From Gammaproteobacteria bacterium (GTDB taxonomy: Bacteria > Pseudomonadota > Gammaproteobacteria > Steroidobacterales > Steroidobacteraceae), in assembly GCA_030040235.1 (NCBI GenBank), contig JASHUC010000193.1, positions 1 through 5,050 on the forward strand: a DNA stretch of 5,050 bases. Reading direction: 5' to 3'. The notes under the pieces are model-generated. The model did no database searches. It was not told the origin of the DNA and saw only the letters and a program-made list of their open reading frames with translations. The position numbers and the translations under genes were made by a program. Positions 1 to 5,050 of this stretch are shown one piece after another. Position 1 is the first letter of the stretch. Each line of letters opens with the position of its first letter.

Positions 1-498
1 AGCGACCGCACCGGCATGGTCCACGAGCTGACGCGGGTGATCACCGAATGCGGGGGCAACATCAGCGAGAGCCGTATGGCGAACCTCGGCTCGGAGTTCG
101 CCATGCTGCTGCTGGTCTCCGGCAACTGGCACGCGCTCGCCAAGCTGGAGACCGAGCTCAAGCGCCTCGCCGAGACCAATAACCTCAGCGTCCACCTGCG
201 GCGCACGGAGCCGCGCTCGGCGCGTACGGACATGCTGCCCTACTCGATCGACGTGGTCTGTCTCGACCAGACGGGCATCGTCTCCGGGCTCTCGGGCTTT
301 TTCGCCACCCGGGGAATCGACATCGCGGAAGCCTCCACCCGCAGCTATCCGGCGGCTCACACCGGGGCTCCGATGTTCGCCGTGCAGATGATCGTCAACG
401 TGCCGAGCCGCATCCATATCGCGCATCTGCGCGAGGAGTTCATGGAGTTCTGTGACTCGCTCAATCTCGATGCGATCCTCGAGCCGGTGAAGTCCTGA
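1..498 (+). CDS. gcvR: GcvR-like tandem ACT-domain regulator (5' end missing)
   Basis: The frame is open from base 1, and the residues before the first ATG at 16 (SDRTG) already belong to an ACT motif, so the gene starts upstream of the window and 16 is not its start. 165 residues are visible. Two ACT domains can be seen. The first begins at once with DRTGMV followed by a helix (visible residues about 1-65). The second, at about 80-160, opens with the matching motif DQTGIV (89-94) after a strand YSIDVVCL. In E. coli, GcvR (about 190 aa) binds GcvA and represses the glycine cleavage operon, with glycine relieving this. The ACT pair is the ligand-sensing and interaction module, and no DNA-binding domain is expected. 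The stop at 496-498 lies 7 bases before bcp, the same gene pair as in E. coli, which supports the name. A general ACT-domain regulator not acting on gcv genes remains possible. Confidence 0.85.
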   Translation, partial: SDRTGMVHELTRVITECGGNISESRMANLGSEFAMLLLVSGNWHALAKLETELKRLAETNNLSVHLRRTEPRSARTDMLPYSIDVVCLDQTGIVSGLSGFFATRGIDIAEASTRSYPAAHTGAPMFAVQMIVNVPSRIHIAHLREEFMEFCDSLNLDAILEPVKS

Positions 499-505
499 GG
501 CTCGC

Positions 506-973
506 ATGAGCAAGGTGGCTGTGGGCAAATCCATCCCGCCGTTTGCGCTACCCTCGACGAGCGGGCGGACCTGGAAGCTCGGCGAGGCGGCGGGAAGCAA
601 GCTGGTCGTCTATTTCTACCCGAAGGACATGACCTCCGGGTGCACGCTCGAGAGCCAGGGTTTCCGGGATCTGCACGGCGCGTTTCGCCGGGCGGGTATC
701 GCGGTCGTCGGTGTCTCGCGCGACAGCGTGGCCTCGCATCTGAAGTTTCGCGACAAGGAGCGTTTGCCCTTCGAGCTGCTCGCGGACGAGGACGAGAAGG
801 TGTGCCGGCTCTTCGATGTGATCAAGGAAAAGAGCCTGTACGGCCGCAAATACATGGGAATCGAGCGCAGCACCTTCCTCATCGATGCCGGGGGAGTTCT
901 GCGGCAGGAATGGCGCAAGGTCAAGGTGCAGGGACACGCGGAGGAGGTCCTTGAAGCGGCGAAGTCTCTCTGA
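506..973 (+). CDS. bcp: Bcp-type thioredoxin-dependent peroxiredoxin
   Basis: This 155-residue protein matches the usual Bcp/PrxQ length. These cytoplasmic enzymes reduce hydrogen peroxide and organic hydroperoxides using thioredoxin or another thiol. The peroxidatic site is TSGC at residues 43-46, after the strand VVYFYPKD, giving Cys46. The conserved arginine of the active site is probably Arg121 in the family motif GIERSTFLID. The E. coli resolving cysteine lies five residues after the peroxidatic one, but position 51 here is Gln. The only other cysteine is Cys100 (DEKVCRLF), so this is a 1-Cys or atypical member. The ATG at 506 is supported by GAGG at 497-500, which overlaps the gcvR stop and sits 5 bases upstream. 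The short gap implies translational coupling and a shared transcript with gcvR. The family call is secure; the reductant and the catalytic cycle are inferred. Confidence 0.95.
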   Translation: MSKVAVGKSIPPFALPSTSGRTWKLGEAAGSKLVVYFYPKDMTSGCTLESQGFRDLHGAFRRAGIAVVGVSRDSVASHLKFRDKERLPFELLADEDEKVCRLFDVIKEKSLYGRKYMGIERSTFLIDAGGVLRQEWRKVKVQGHAEEVLEAAKSL

Positions 974-2492
974 GGGAGGACCTGCTCCCGGAAGCGCAGC
1001 GCCCGGAGGGGGCTTCGGTGGATCGGCCGGCCGGGGAGCCACCGAGGGCGCGGCAGCACCGGGGGCGGGGAGCGAGCGGCGCGTCGAGGCGGAAGCGCTC
1101 GCGCGACTGTTCGTGCTCGACACGAACGTCCTGATGCACGATCCGGCGGCGATCTTCCGCTTCGAGGAGCACGACATCTATCTGCCGATGGTGGTGCTCG
1201 AGGAGCTCGACGCCCACAAGAAGGGGCTCTCGGAAGCCTCGCGCAACGTGCGTCAGGTGAGCCGCTTCCTGGACGACGTGATGCGCGGGGCGAGCAAGGA
1301 GCAGATCGATCGGGGCCTGCGCCTGCCGGGAACCTATTCGGGCAACCACGGCAAGAAACCCTCGAGCGGACGGCTGTTCTTCCAGACTCGGCAGCTCCGC
1401 ACGGCACTTCCCGAGACCCTTCCCGGCCAGGGCACCGATAACGCAATCCTCGCTCAAACGCTCGCGCTGCAGAAGCAGAACCCGAATGCGCGGGTGACGC
1501 TCGTCTCGAAGGACATCAATCTGCGCATCAAGGCCTCCGTGCTCGGGGTGCACGCCGAGGATTACTACAGCGACAAGACCCTCGAGGACACCGACGTCCT
1601 CTACTCGGGGGTGACCGCCCTGCCCGCGGACTTCTGGGAGCAGCACAGCCGCGATGTGCGCTCCTGGAAGGAGGCGGACCGCACGTTCTACGAGCTCCAG
1701 GGTCCGCTCGTGCGTGAATGGCAGGCGAACCAGGGCATCTACGAGGATGGCGAGCGCGGCATGGAAGGCATCGTGCGCAAGGTCGCGGACGATACGGCGA
1801 TCATCGAGCTCACGCGCGACTATCGCAACGAGCGGCACAGCGTCTGGGGCATCACCGCGCGCAATCGCGAGCAGAACTTCGCCCTCAATCTGCTGCTCGA
1901 CCCCGATATCGATTTCGTCACGGTTCTCGGACCGGCGGGTACGGGCAAGACCCTGCTCGCGCTCGCGGCGGGCCTCGCACAGACTCTAGACTCCAAGCGC
2001 TTCGTCGAGATCATCATGACTCGCGTGACGATCCCGCTCGGTGAGGACATCGGATTTCTGCCGGGAACCGAGGAGGAGAAGATGGAGCCCTGGATGGGCG
2101 CCCTGATGGACAATCTCGAGGTGCTCACCCAGAGCGAGGAAGGCGGCACCTGGGGGCGCGCGGCCACGAACGATTTGCTGCGCAGCCGCATCAAGATCCG
2201 CTCACTCAACTTCATGCGTGGCCGGACGTTCCTGAACCGCTACATCATTCTCGATGAAGCGCAGAACCTCACGCCCAAGCAGATGAAGGCGCTCGTCACG
2301 CGGGCCGGCCCGGGCACCAAGCTCGCCTGCCTCGGCAATGTGGCCCAGATCGATACCCCGTATCTGAGCGAGACCACCTCGGGCATTACATATGCGGTGA
2401 ACCGTTTCCGTGGTTGGCCCCACTCGGGTCATGTTACGCTGCTGCGCGGTGAGCGCTCGCGACTTGCGGACTATGCGTCGGACACTCTGTAA
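951..2492 (+). CDS. PIN domain-PhoH ATPase fusion protein
   Basis: About 513 aa from the TTG at 951. An N-terminal PIN nuclease-like domain (about 53-200) opens with FVLDTNVLMHDP and carries the expected acidic residues Asp57, Glu84/85 (VVLEELD), Asp163 (GTDNAI) and Asp188 (SKDINLR). A linker domain follows, then the PhoH ATPase with Walker A GPAGTGKT (327-334, Lys333), Walker B IILDEAQ (Asp435, Glu436) and the family ending RGERSRLADYAS. This is the long PhoH type, as in B. subtilis YlaK and mycobacterial PhoH2, for which ATP-dependent RNA unwinding and cleavage have been reported; that role is inferred here. The start is uncertain. In-frame starts before the PIN domain are only ATG 885 (89-base overlap with bcp) and TTG 951 (23-base overlap, AGGAGG at 942-947 but only 3 bases away). 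Residues 8-45 are Gly/Ala/Pro-rich and their codons are less GC3-biased than the rest. The body is certain; the N-terminus is not. Confidence 0.9.
   Translation: MKRRSLSEGGPAPGSAAPGGGFGGSAGRGATEGAAAPGAGSERRVEAEALARLFVLDTNVLMHDPAAIFRFEEHDIYLPMVVLEELDAHKKGLSEASRNVRQVSRFLDDVMRGASKEQIDRGLRLPGTYSGNHGKKPSSGRLFFQTRQLRTALPETLPGQGTDNAILAQTLALQKQNPNARVTLVSKDINLRIKASVLGVHAEDYYSDKTLEDTDVLYSGVTALPADFWEQHSRDVRSWKEADRTFYELQGPLVREWQANQGIYEDGERGMEGIVRKVADDTAIIELTRDYRNERHSVWGITARNREQNFALNLLLDPDIDFVTVLGPAGTGKTLLALAAGLAQTLDSKRFVEIIMTRVTIPLGEDIGFLPGTEEEKMEPWMGALMDNLEVLTQSEEGGTWGRAATNDLLRSRIKIRSLNFMRGRTFLNRYIILDEAQNLTPKQMKALVTRAGPGTKLACLGNVAQIDTPYLSETTSGITYAVNRFRGWPHSGHVTLLRGERSRLADYASDTL
1005..1020 (+). promoter_or_regulatory. 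Strong Shine-Dalgarno plus GTG, one frame off PhoH
   Basis: GGAGGGGG at 1005-1012 is followed after 5 bases by GTG at 1018-1020, which looks like a good initiation site 44 bases after the bcp stop. Its frame reads MDRPAGEPPRARQ and stays open to a TGA inside the PIN coding region at about 1132, but it is not the PhoH frame. It may be the original PhoH start separated from its gene by a one-base loss in the G-rich run near 1058-1072, or it may be chance in purine-rich DNA. Confidence 0.35.
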
Positions 2493-2496
2493 CAAT
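2488..2496 (+). promoter_or_regulatory. Possible weak extended -10 promoter for bepA
   Basis: TGT followed by AACAAT, overlapping the phoH stop codon, fits the TGn plus hexamer layout with four of six consensus bases. The nearest -35-like hexamer, TTGCGG at 2464-2469, lies 21 bases away, which is too far for good function. If used, the bepA leader would be about 90 bases long. The 102-base gap before bepA makes a local promoter reasonable, but the match is weak. A CCCG-ATCA-CGGG inverted repeat at 2503-2514 lies just downstream and has no T tract. Confidence 0.2.
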
Positions 2497-2594
2497 TGCT
2501 CACCCGATCACGGGGTTGGTGGGGCTGTGCGCACGAAACTCGCTCCGGCGCGCGCGGTCGAAGCGTGAGGCGATCGGCCAGGCACAGGGCAGGC

Positions 2595-4181
2595 ATGCGC
2601 TTTCTCCCCCATAACGTCTTGCAGCAGCTGATCGTCTTCACGGGGACGGCCGCGTTCACCGTCGCCTCGACCCTCGCCATCGCGCAGGCCGAGAATGATC
2701 TGCCGGACATCGGCCGCCCGGCCGGAGCCATCATCTCGAAGAACGACGAGGCGGCGATCAGCATGATGGCGCTGCGCGAGCTGCGCTCCGAGAATGCGAT
2801 CCTCGAGGATCCGGAGTCGAACGAGTACATCCAGACGCTCGGCACACGGCTTGCCGCTCAGTCGATCGACGGCGCGGCGAACTTTCACTACGTCATCTAT
2901 AACGCCCCCGACCCCGACGGGTGGAATGCCGAGGCCGTAGGCGGGGGCGGCGGGGCAGGCACGATCATCTGCGGCTACCCGCTCATCATCGCGACGCAGA
3001 GCGAATCCGAGCTCGCAGCCGTGCTCGCGCACGAAACCGCGCACATCACTCAGCATCACCTCGCCCGCGAGGTGGAGGCCTCCACCCGTCAGACTCTCAC
3101 CGCCGCCGCGACGATGCTCGCAGCGATCATCATCGGTGCGATGGGCGGAGGGGCTCCGGCCGTCGAAGGCGGCATCGCCGCGGCCGAGGGCATGATGTAT
3201 CAGCAGCAGATCAATTTCACCCGCGGCGAGGAGGAGGAAGCGGACCGCGTCGGCATGGGCTATCTCGCAGCGGCGGGGTTCGACCCCGAGAGCATGGGGG
3301 ATTTCTGGGAAGTGGCGCTGCAGCGATTCGGCTACGAGGAGAGCCTGGTTCCGAAATTTCTGGAGAATCACCCGATCTGGCCCGACCGCATCGCGGACGC
3401 GCGCGCACGCGCCGCGCATATGGAGCGGCCGAGGAGCCTCAAGGATTCGGTGGACTACGGACTCATCAAGGAACGGCTGCGGGTGATCACGGCGGATGAG
3501 GACTACGACATTCTCGGCTATTACCAGAAGCAGCTGAGCGAGGGCGAGGGGTTGACCCTGGACCTGAAGTACGGGGAAGCCCTTGCGCTCATGAAGGTCA
3601 ATCGGCCGAAGGACGCGGTGAAGGTTCTCGAGCCTCTGGTCGCGCAGAACCAGGACGTGATCCTGTTGCGCTCGGCGCTCGGCCAGGCCCAGGTCGCCGC
3701 GGGCGAGGTGCAGGACGGATTGAAGACCTTCGCCACTGCAGAGGTGCTCTTCCCGCGCAACGTTCCTCTCACGGTGCGCTATTCCGAGGCGCTGATCAAA
3801 GTAGGAGAAGCGAAGGAGGCGGAGCAGCTGCTCGATGACCTGTTCAACTTCTCCGAGCCCACGCCGCGGCAGATCCAGCTCATTGCTCAGGCGGCAAGCG
3901 CTGCGGGTGAGACCGGAGATGCCTACGACTACATGGGCGAGTACTACATCTCGAACGGGCAGCTCCTGCTCGCGACCCAGCAGCTCGAGCTCGCTTTGCG
4001 CGCGCCCCGCCTGACCAACGTGCAGCGTGAGCGCTACTCGGCTCGTCTCGCCGAGGTGCGCGACTTTCTCGCGCAGGAGCGGCGCGAGAACCACGGCCGC
4101 CTGCCGCGTGACCAGCAGCTCGACGGCAGCTCGCTCGGCGCATCTCCGCAATTCGACGGCAATCCTCTCGGGCCACACTGA
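2595..4181 (+). CDS. bepA: Periplasmic M48 metalloprotease with TPR domain, BepA (YfgC)
   Basis: 528 aa from ATG 2595, against about 487 in E. coli. In E. coli, BepA is a periplasmic zinc protease and chaperone that assists LptD assembly at the BAM complex and degrades stalled outer-membrane proteins. A signal peptide with hydrophobic core (about 8-30) ends in AQA, with likely cleavage after Ala32. The mature start, ENDLPDIG, resembles E. coli BepA. The zinc site is HETAH (His146, Glu147, His150) with the third ligand probably Glu213 in EEEAD. His259 in ENHP matches the E. coli latch histidine (His246) that caps the zinc. The TPR-type helical region runs from about 305 to 500 and includes NGQLLLATQQLELALRAP, followed by a polar tail. 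The frame is open upstream to TTG 2496 and GTG 2565, but ATG 2595 gives the cleanest signal peptide and has AGGG at 2586-2589. The region at residues 111-135 departs from the family pattern (see findings). The gene follows phoH by 102 bases. Confidence 0.92.
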   Translation: MRFLPHNVLQQLIVFTGTAAFTVASTLAIAQAENDLPDIGRPAGAIISKNDEAAISMMALRELRSENAILEDPESNEYIQTLGTRLAAQSIDGAANFHYVIYNAPDPDGWNAEAVGGGGGAGTIICGYPLIIATQSESELAAVLAHETAHITQHHLAREVEASTRQTLTAAATMLAAIIIGAMGGGAPAVEGGIAAAEGMMYQQQINFTRGEEEEADRVGMGYLAAAGFDPESMGDFWEVALQRFGYEESLVPKFLENHPIWPDRIADARARAAHMERPRSLKDSVDYGLIKERLRVITADEDYDILGYYQKQLSEGEGLTLDLKYGEALALMKVNRPKDAVKVLEPLVAQNQDVILLRSALGQAQVAAGEVQDGLKTFATAEVLFPRNVPLTVRYSEALIKVGEAKEAEQLLDDLFNFSEPTPRQIQLIAQAASAAGETGDAYDYMGEYYISNGQLLLATQQLELALRAPRLTNVQRERYSARLAEVRDFLAQERRENHGRLPRDQQLDGSSLGASPQFDGNPLGPH

Positions 4182-4185
4182 GCGG

Positions 4186-4200
4186 GGCGCGCAAAGCGCC
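4186..4200. repeat. Inverted repeat in the bepA-mlaA gap
   Basis: GGCGC at 4186-4190 and GCGCC at 4196-4200 are perfect complements around a 5-base loop, GCAAA. The repeat starts 4 bases after the bepA stop and ends directly before the extended -10 element at 4201. There is no T tract after it, so a classical intrinsic terminator is unlikely. It could be an RNA hairpin at the end of the bepA transcript, an operator in the -35 region, or chance in GC-rich DNA. Confidence 0.4.
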
Positions 4201-4209
4201 TGCTACAAT
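4201..4209 (+). promoter_or_regulatory. Extended -10 promoter element for mlaA
   Basis: TGC followed by TACAAT matches TGnTATAAT with five of six hexamer bases, an AT-rich island in very GC-rich surroundings. No convincing -35 box is seen at the usual distance, where the sequence is G-rich, but extended -10 promoters can work without one. Transcription would start near 4216, giving a leader of about 20 bases before the mlaA ATG. This suggests mlaA has its own transcript besides any readthrough from bepA. Confidence 0.6.
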
Positions 4210-4235
4210 CGCTGCTTTTGCGGGACTGCCGCCCC

Positions 4236-5030
4236 ATGATGATGCCTCCCCGGGCCCGCGCCGCGGCCCTCCTCGCGCTGGCCTCGATCGCTCTCGCGGG
4301 CTGTGCCTCGCCACCGATCAAACACAAAGATCCGCGCGACCCCTGGGAGCGCATGAACCGCGCGATCTGGGGATTCGATATGGGCTTTGCGCAGAAGGTG
4401 GCGGTGCCCGTCGGGCACACCTACGTACGCCTGGTACCCGGTGTCGTCCGCACGGGTCTCGGCAATGTCTTCGACAATGCCGGCTACCCTGTCGTGTTCG
4501 TGAACGACTTTCTGCAAGGCAAGTTGAGAGGCGGGCTCGGCGACTTCGGCCGGTTCCTCATGAACTCCACCGTCGGCATCGGCGGGCTTTTCGACCCCGC
4601 CGCGCGCGTGGGGCTCCCCAAGAACAGTAACGATTTCGGCCGAACGCTCGGCACGTGGGGAGCAGGTCCCGGCCCGTACCTCGTGCTGCCCTTCCTCGGC
4701 CCGTCCGATATTCGCGACACCGCCGGCCGAGTGCCCGACGGGTACATGCAGCCGGAGAATTACATCAACGACCTCTGGATCTATCTCGGCGTCTATGCGG
4801 TGTATGCGCTCGATCTGGATGCACGCACGCTGCTGCCCGCCTACCAGCTTCTGAAGTCGCAGCATCCCTTCGACGAGTATGCGTTCGCCCGCAACGCCTA
4901 CCTGCAGCAGCGCCAGTTCGTGATTCACGGACAGTCCGGCAACTCCGAGCAGCAGCAGGAGGAGGAGCTGGAGAAATCGCTCGAGGATCCGCCTGAGGAT
5001 CCGCCTTCGAGCTCGCCGCCTCCGAAGTGA
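4236..5030 (+). CDS. mlaA: Outer-membrane lipoprotein MlaA (VacJ), phospholipid asymmetry
   Basis: 264 aa from ATG 4236; E. coli MlaA has about 251. MlaA forms a channel-like ring in the outer membrane, bound to a porin, and passes surface-exposed phospholipids to periplasmic MlaC. The lipoprotein signal peptide ends in the lipobox LAGC, so Cys23 would be lipidated. Ala and Ser follow, not the Asp that retains lipoproteins in the inner membrane. Family motifs in order are DPWERMNRAIWGFD (35-48), NSTVGIGGLFDPA (110-122), the DFGRTLGTWG stretch, and GPYLVLPFLGPSDIRD (146-161). The C-terminal ~30 residues are Gln/Glu-rich, then Asp/Pro/Ser-rich, and look disordered. Three ATGs in a row (4236, 4239, 4242) make the exact start uncertain by two codons; GGGA at 4222-4225 is a weak ribosome site. 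The gap to bepA is 54 bases and holds an extended -10 element. No other mla gene is visible. Confidence 0.95.
   Translation: MMMPPRARAAALLALASIALAGCASPPIKHKDPRDPWERMNRAIWGFDMGFAQKVAVPVGHTYVRLVPGVVRTGLGNVFDNAGYPVVFVNDFLQGKLRGGLGDFGRFLMNSTVGIGGLFDPAARVGLPKNSNDFGRTLGTWGAGPGPYLVLPFLGPSDIRDTAGRVPDGYMQPENYINDLWIYLGVYAVYALDLDARTLLPAYQLLKSQHPFDEYAFARNAYLQQRQFVIHGQSGNSEQQQEEELEKSLEDPPEDPPSSSPPPK
4983..5006 (+). repeat. Two perfect 12-base tandem copies inside mlaA
   Basis: GAGGATCCGCCT occurs twice without a mismatch at 4983-4994 and 4995-5006. It encodes EDPP twice, in frame, in the disordered C-terminal tail of MlaA. The identity at the DNA level points to a recent in-frame duplication by slippage. 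Confidence 0.85.
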
Positions 5031-5049
5031 GCCCGCGGCGAGGCGGGGC
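5031..5049 (+). terminator. Possible terminator stem after mlaA, cut by window end
   Basis: GCCCGC at 5031-5036 can pair with GGCGGGGC at 5042-5049 as a six-pair stem with one bulged G and a short loop, beginning directly after the mlaA stop. The bases that would form a T tract lie outside the window, so this cannot be confirmed, and such pairings are common in GC-rich DNA. Confidence 0.2.
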
Positions 5050-5050
5050 A

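Noticed and set aside
1025..1032. GGCCGGCC palindrome as an operator
   Set aside because: It is a short GC palindrome in very GC-rich sequence inside a probable coding region, with nothing else to support a binding site.
921..1838. Minus-strand open frame of 305 codons opposite phoH
   Set aside because: It is a shadow of the PIN-coding region in GC-rich DNA, with no recognisable protein family.
2503..2514. CCCG-ATCA-CGGG inverted repeat after phoH as a terminator
   Set aside because: The stem is only four pairs and no T run follows. It is likely chance in GC-rich sequence.
2496..2594. N-terminal extension of BepA from TTG 2496 or GTG 2565
   Set aside because: The added residues are Arg/Ser-rich with no family match and would push the signal peptide inward. 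ATG 2595 gives a normal signal peptide and has a modest ribosome site. GTG 2565 is not fully excluded.
2920..2960. Frameshift in bepA at the glycine-rich segment
   Set aside because: The family-like sequence before (LPDIG to NFHYV) and after (ATQSES, HETAH) is in one frame, so a single indel is excluded. Only a compensating pair could explain it.
2508..4178. Very long open frame (556 codons) on the minus strand opposite bepA
   Set aside because: Its translation shows no recognisable motif, it mirrors the codons of a clearly real gene, and long antisense frames are expected in GC-rich DNA with strong third-position bias.
4218..4235. MlaA start at TTG 4218
   Set aside because: It would add MRDCRP before a normal lipoprotein signal and would sit almost on the predicted transcription start. 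ATG 4236 fits better.
4203..4928. Minus-strand open frame of 241 codons opposite mlaA
   Set aside because: It lies wholly over MlaA, whose lipobox and family motifs are clear. No start signal or domain supports the antisense frame.

Overview
The window is ordinary, densely packed chromosomal DNA from a GC-rich Gram-negative bacterium, most likely a gammaproteobacterium. This is inferred from the strong G/C third-position bias, the outer-membrane genes bepA and mlaA, and the gcvR-bcp gene pair known from Gammaproteobacteria such as E. coli. The genus cannot be fixed from what is visible. I see no mobile elements, CRISPR arrays, tRNA or rRNA genes, or recent-transfer signatures.

Layout, all on the + strand. 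(1) Positions 1-498 hold the 3' part of a GcvR-like double ACT-domain regulator whose start lies before the window. (2) Positions 506-973 encode a Bcp-type peroxiredoxin, separated from gcvR by only 7 bases and very probably cotranscribed with it. (3) Positions about 951-2492 encode a PIN domain fused to a PhoH ATPase, a predicted RNA-processing protein. Its first ~50 codons are low-complexity and its start is unclear. (4) Positions 2595-4181 encode a periplasmic M48 metalloprotease with TPR repeats, BepA (YfgC), involved in outer-membrane protein quality control. (5) Positions 4236-5030 encode the outer-membrane lipoprotein MlaA (VacJ), which removes misplaced phospholipids from the outer leaflet. 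An extended -10 promoter lies between bepA and mlaA. Every gap between genes is about 100 bases or less, so there is no large empty stretch.

Functionally, the first half is housekeeping: one-carbon/glycine regulation, peroxide defence and RNA metabolism. The second half is outer-membrane maintenance, with BepA acting on LptD and BAM substrates and MlaA on lipid asymmetry. The rest of the mla system (mlaFEDCB) is not in the window, so MlaA appears to be encoded apart from its usual partners.

I do not find an undescribed system. The points most worth checking are the unresolved PhoH N-terminus (a strong Shine-Dalgarno/GTG start lies one frame off), an unusual glycine-rich replacement of the conserved strand beside the BepA active site, a Bcp without a resolving cysteine at the usual position, and a repeat-encoded acidic/proline tail on MlaA.
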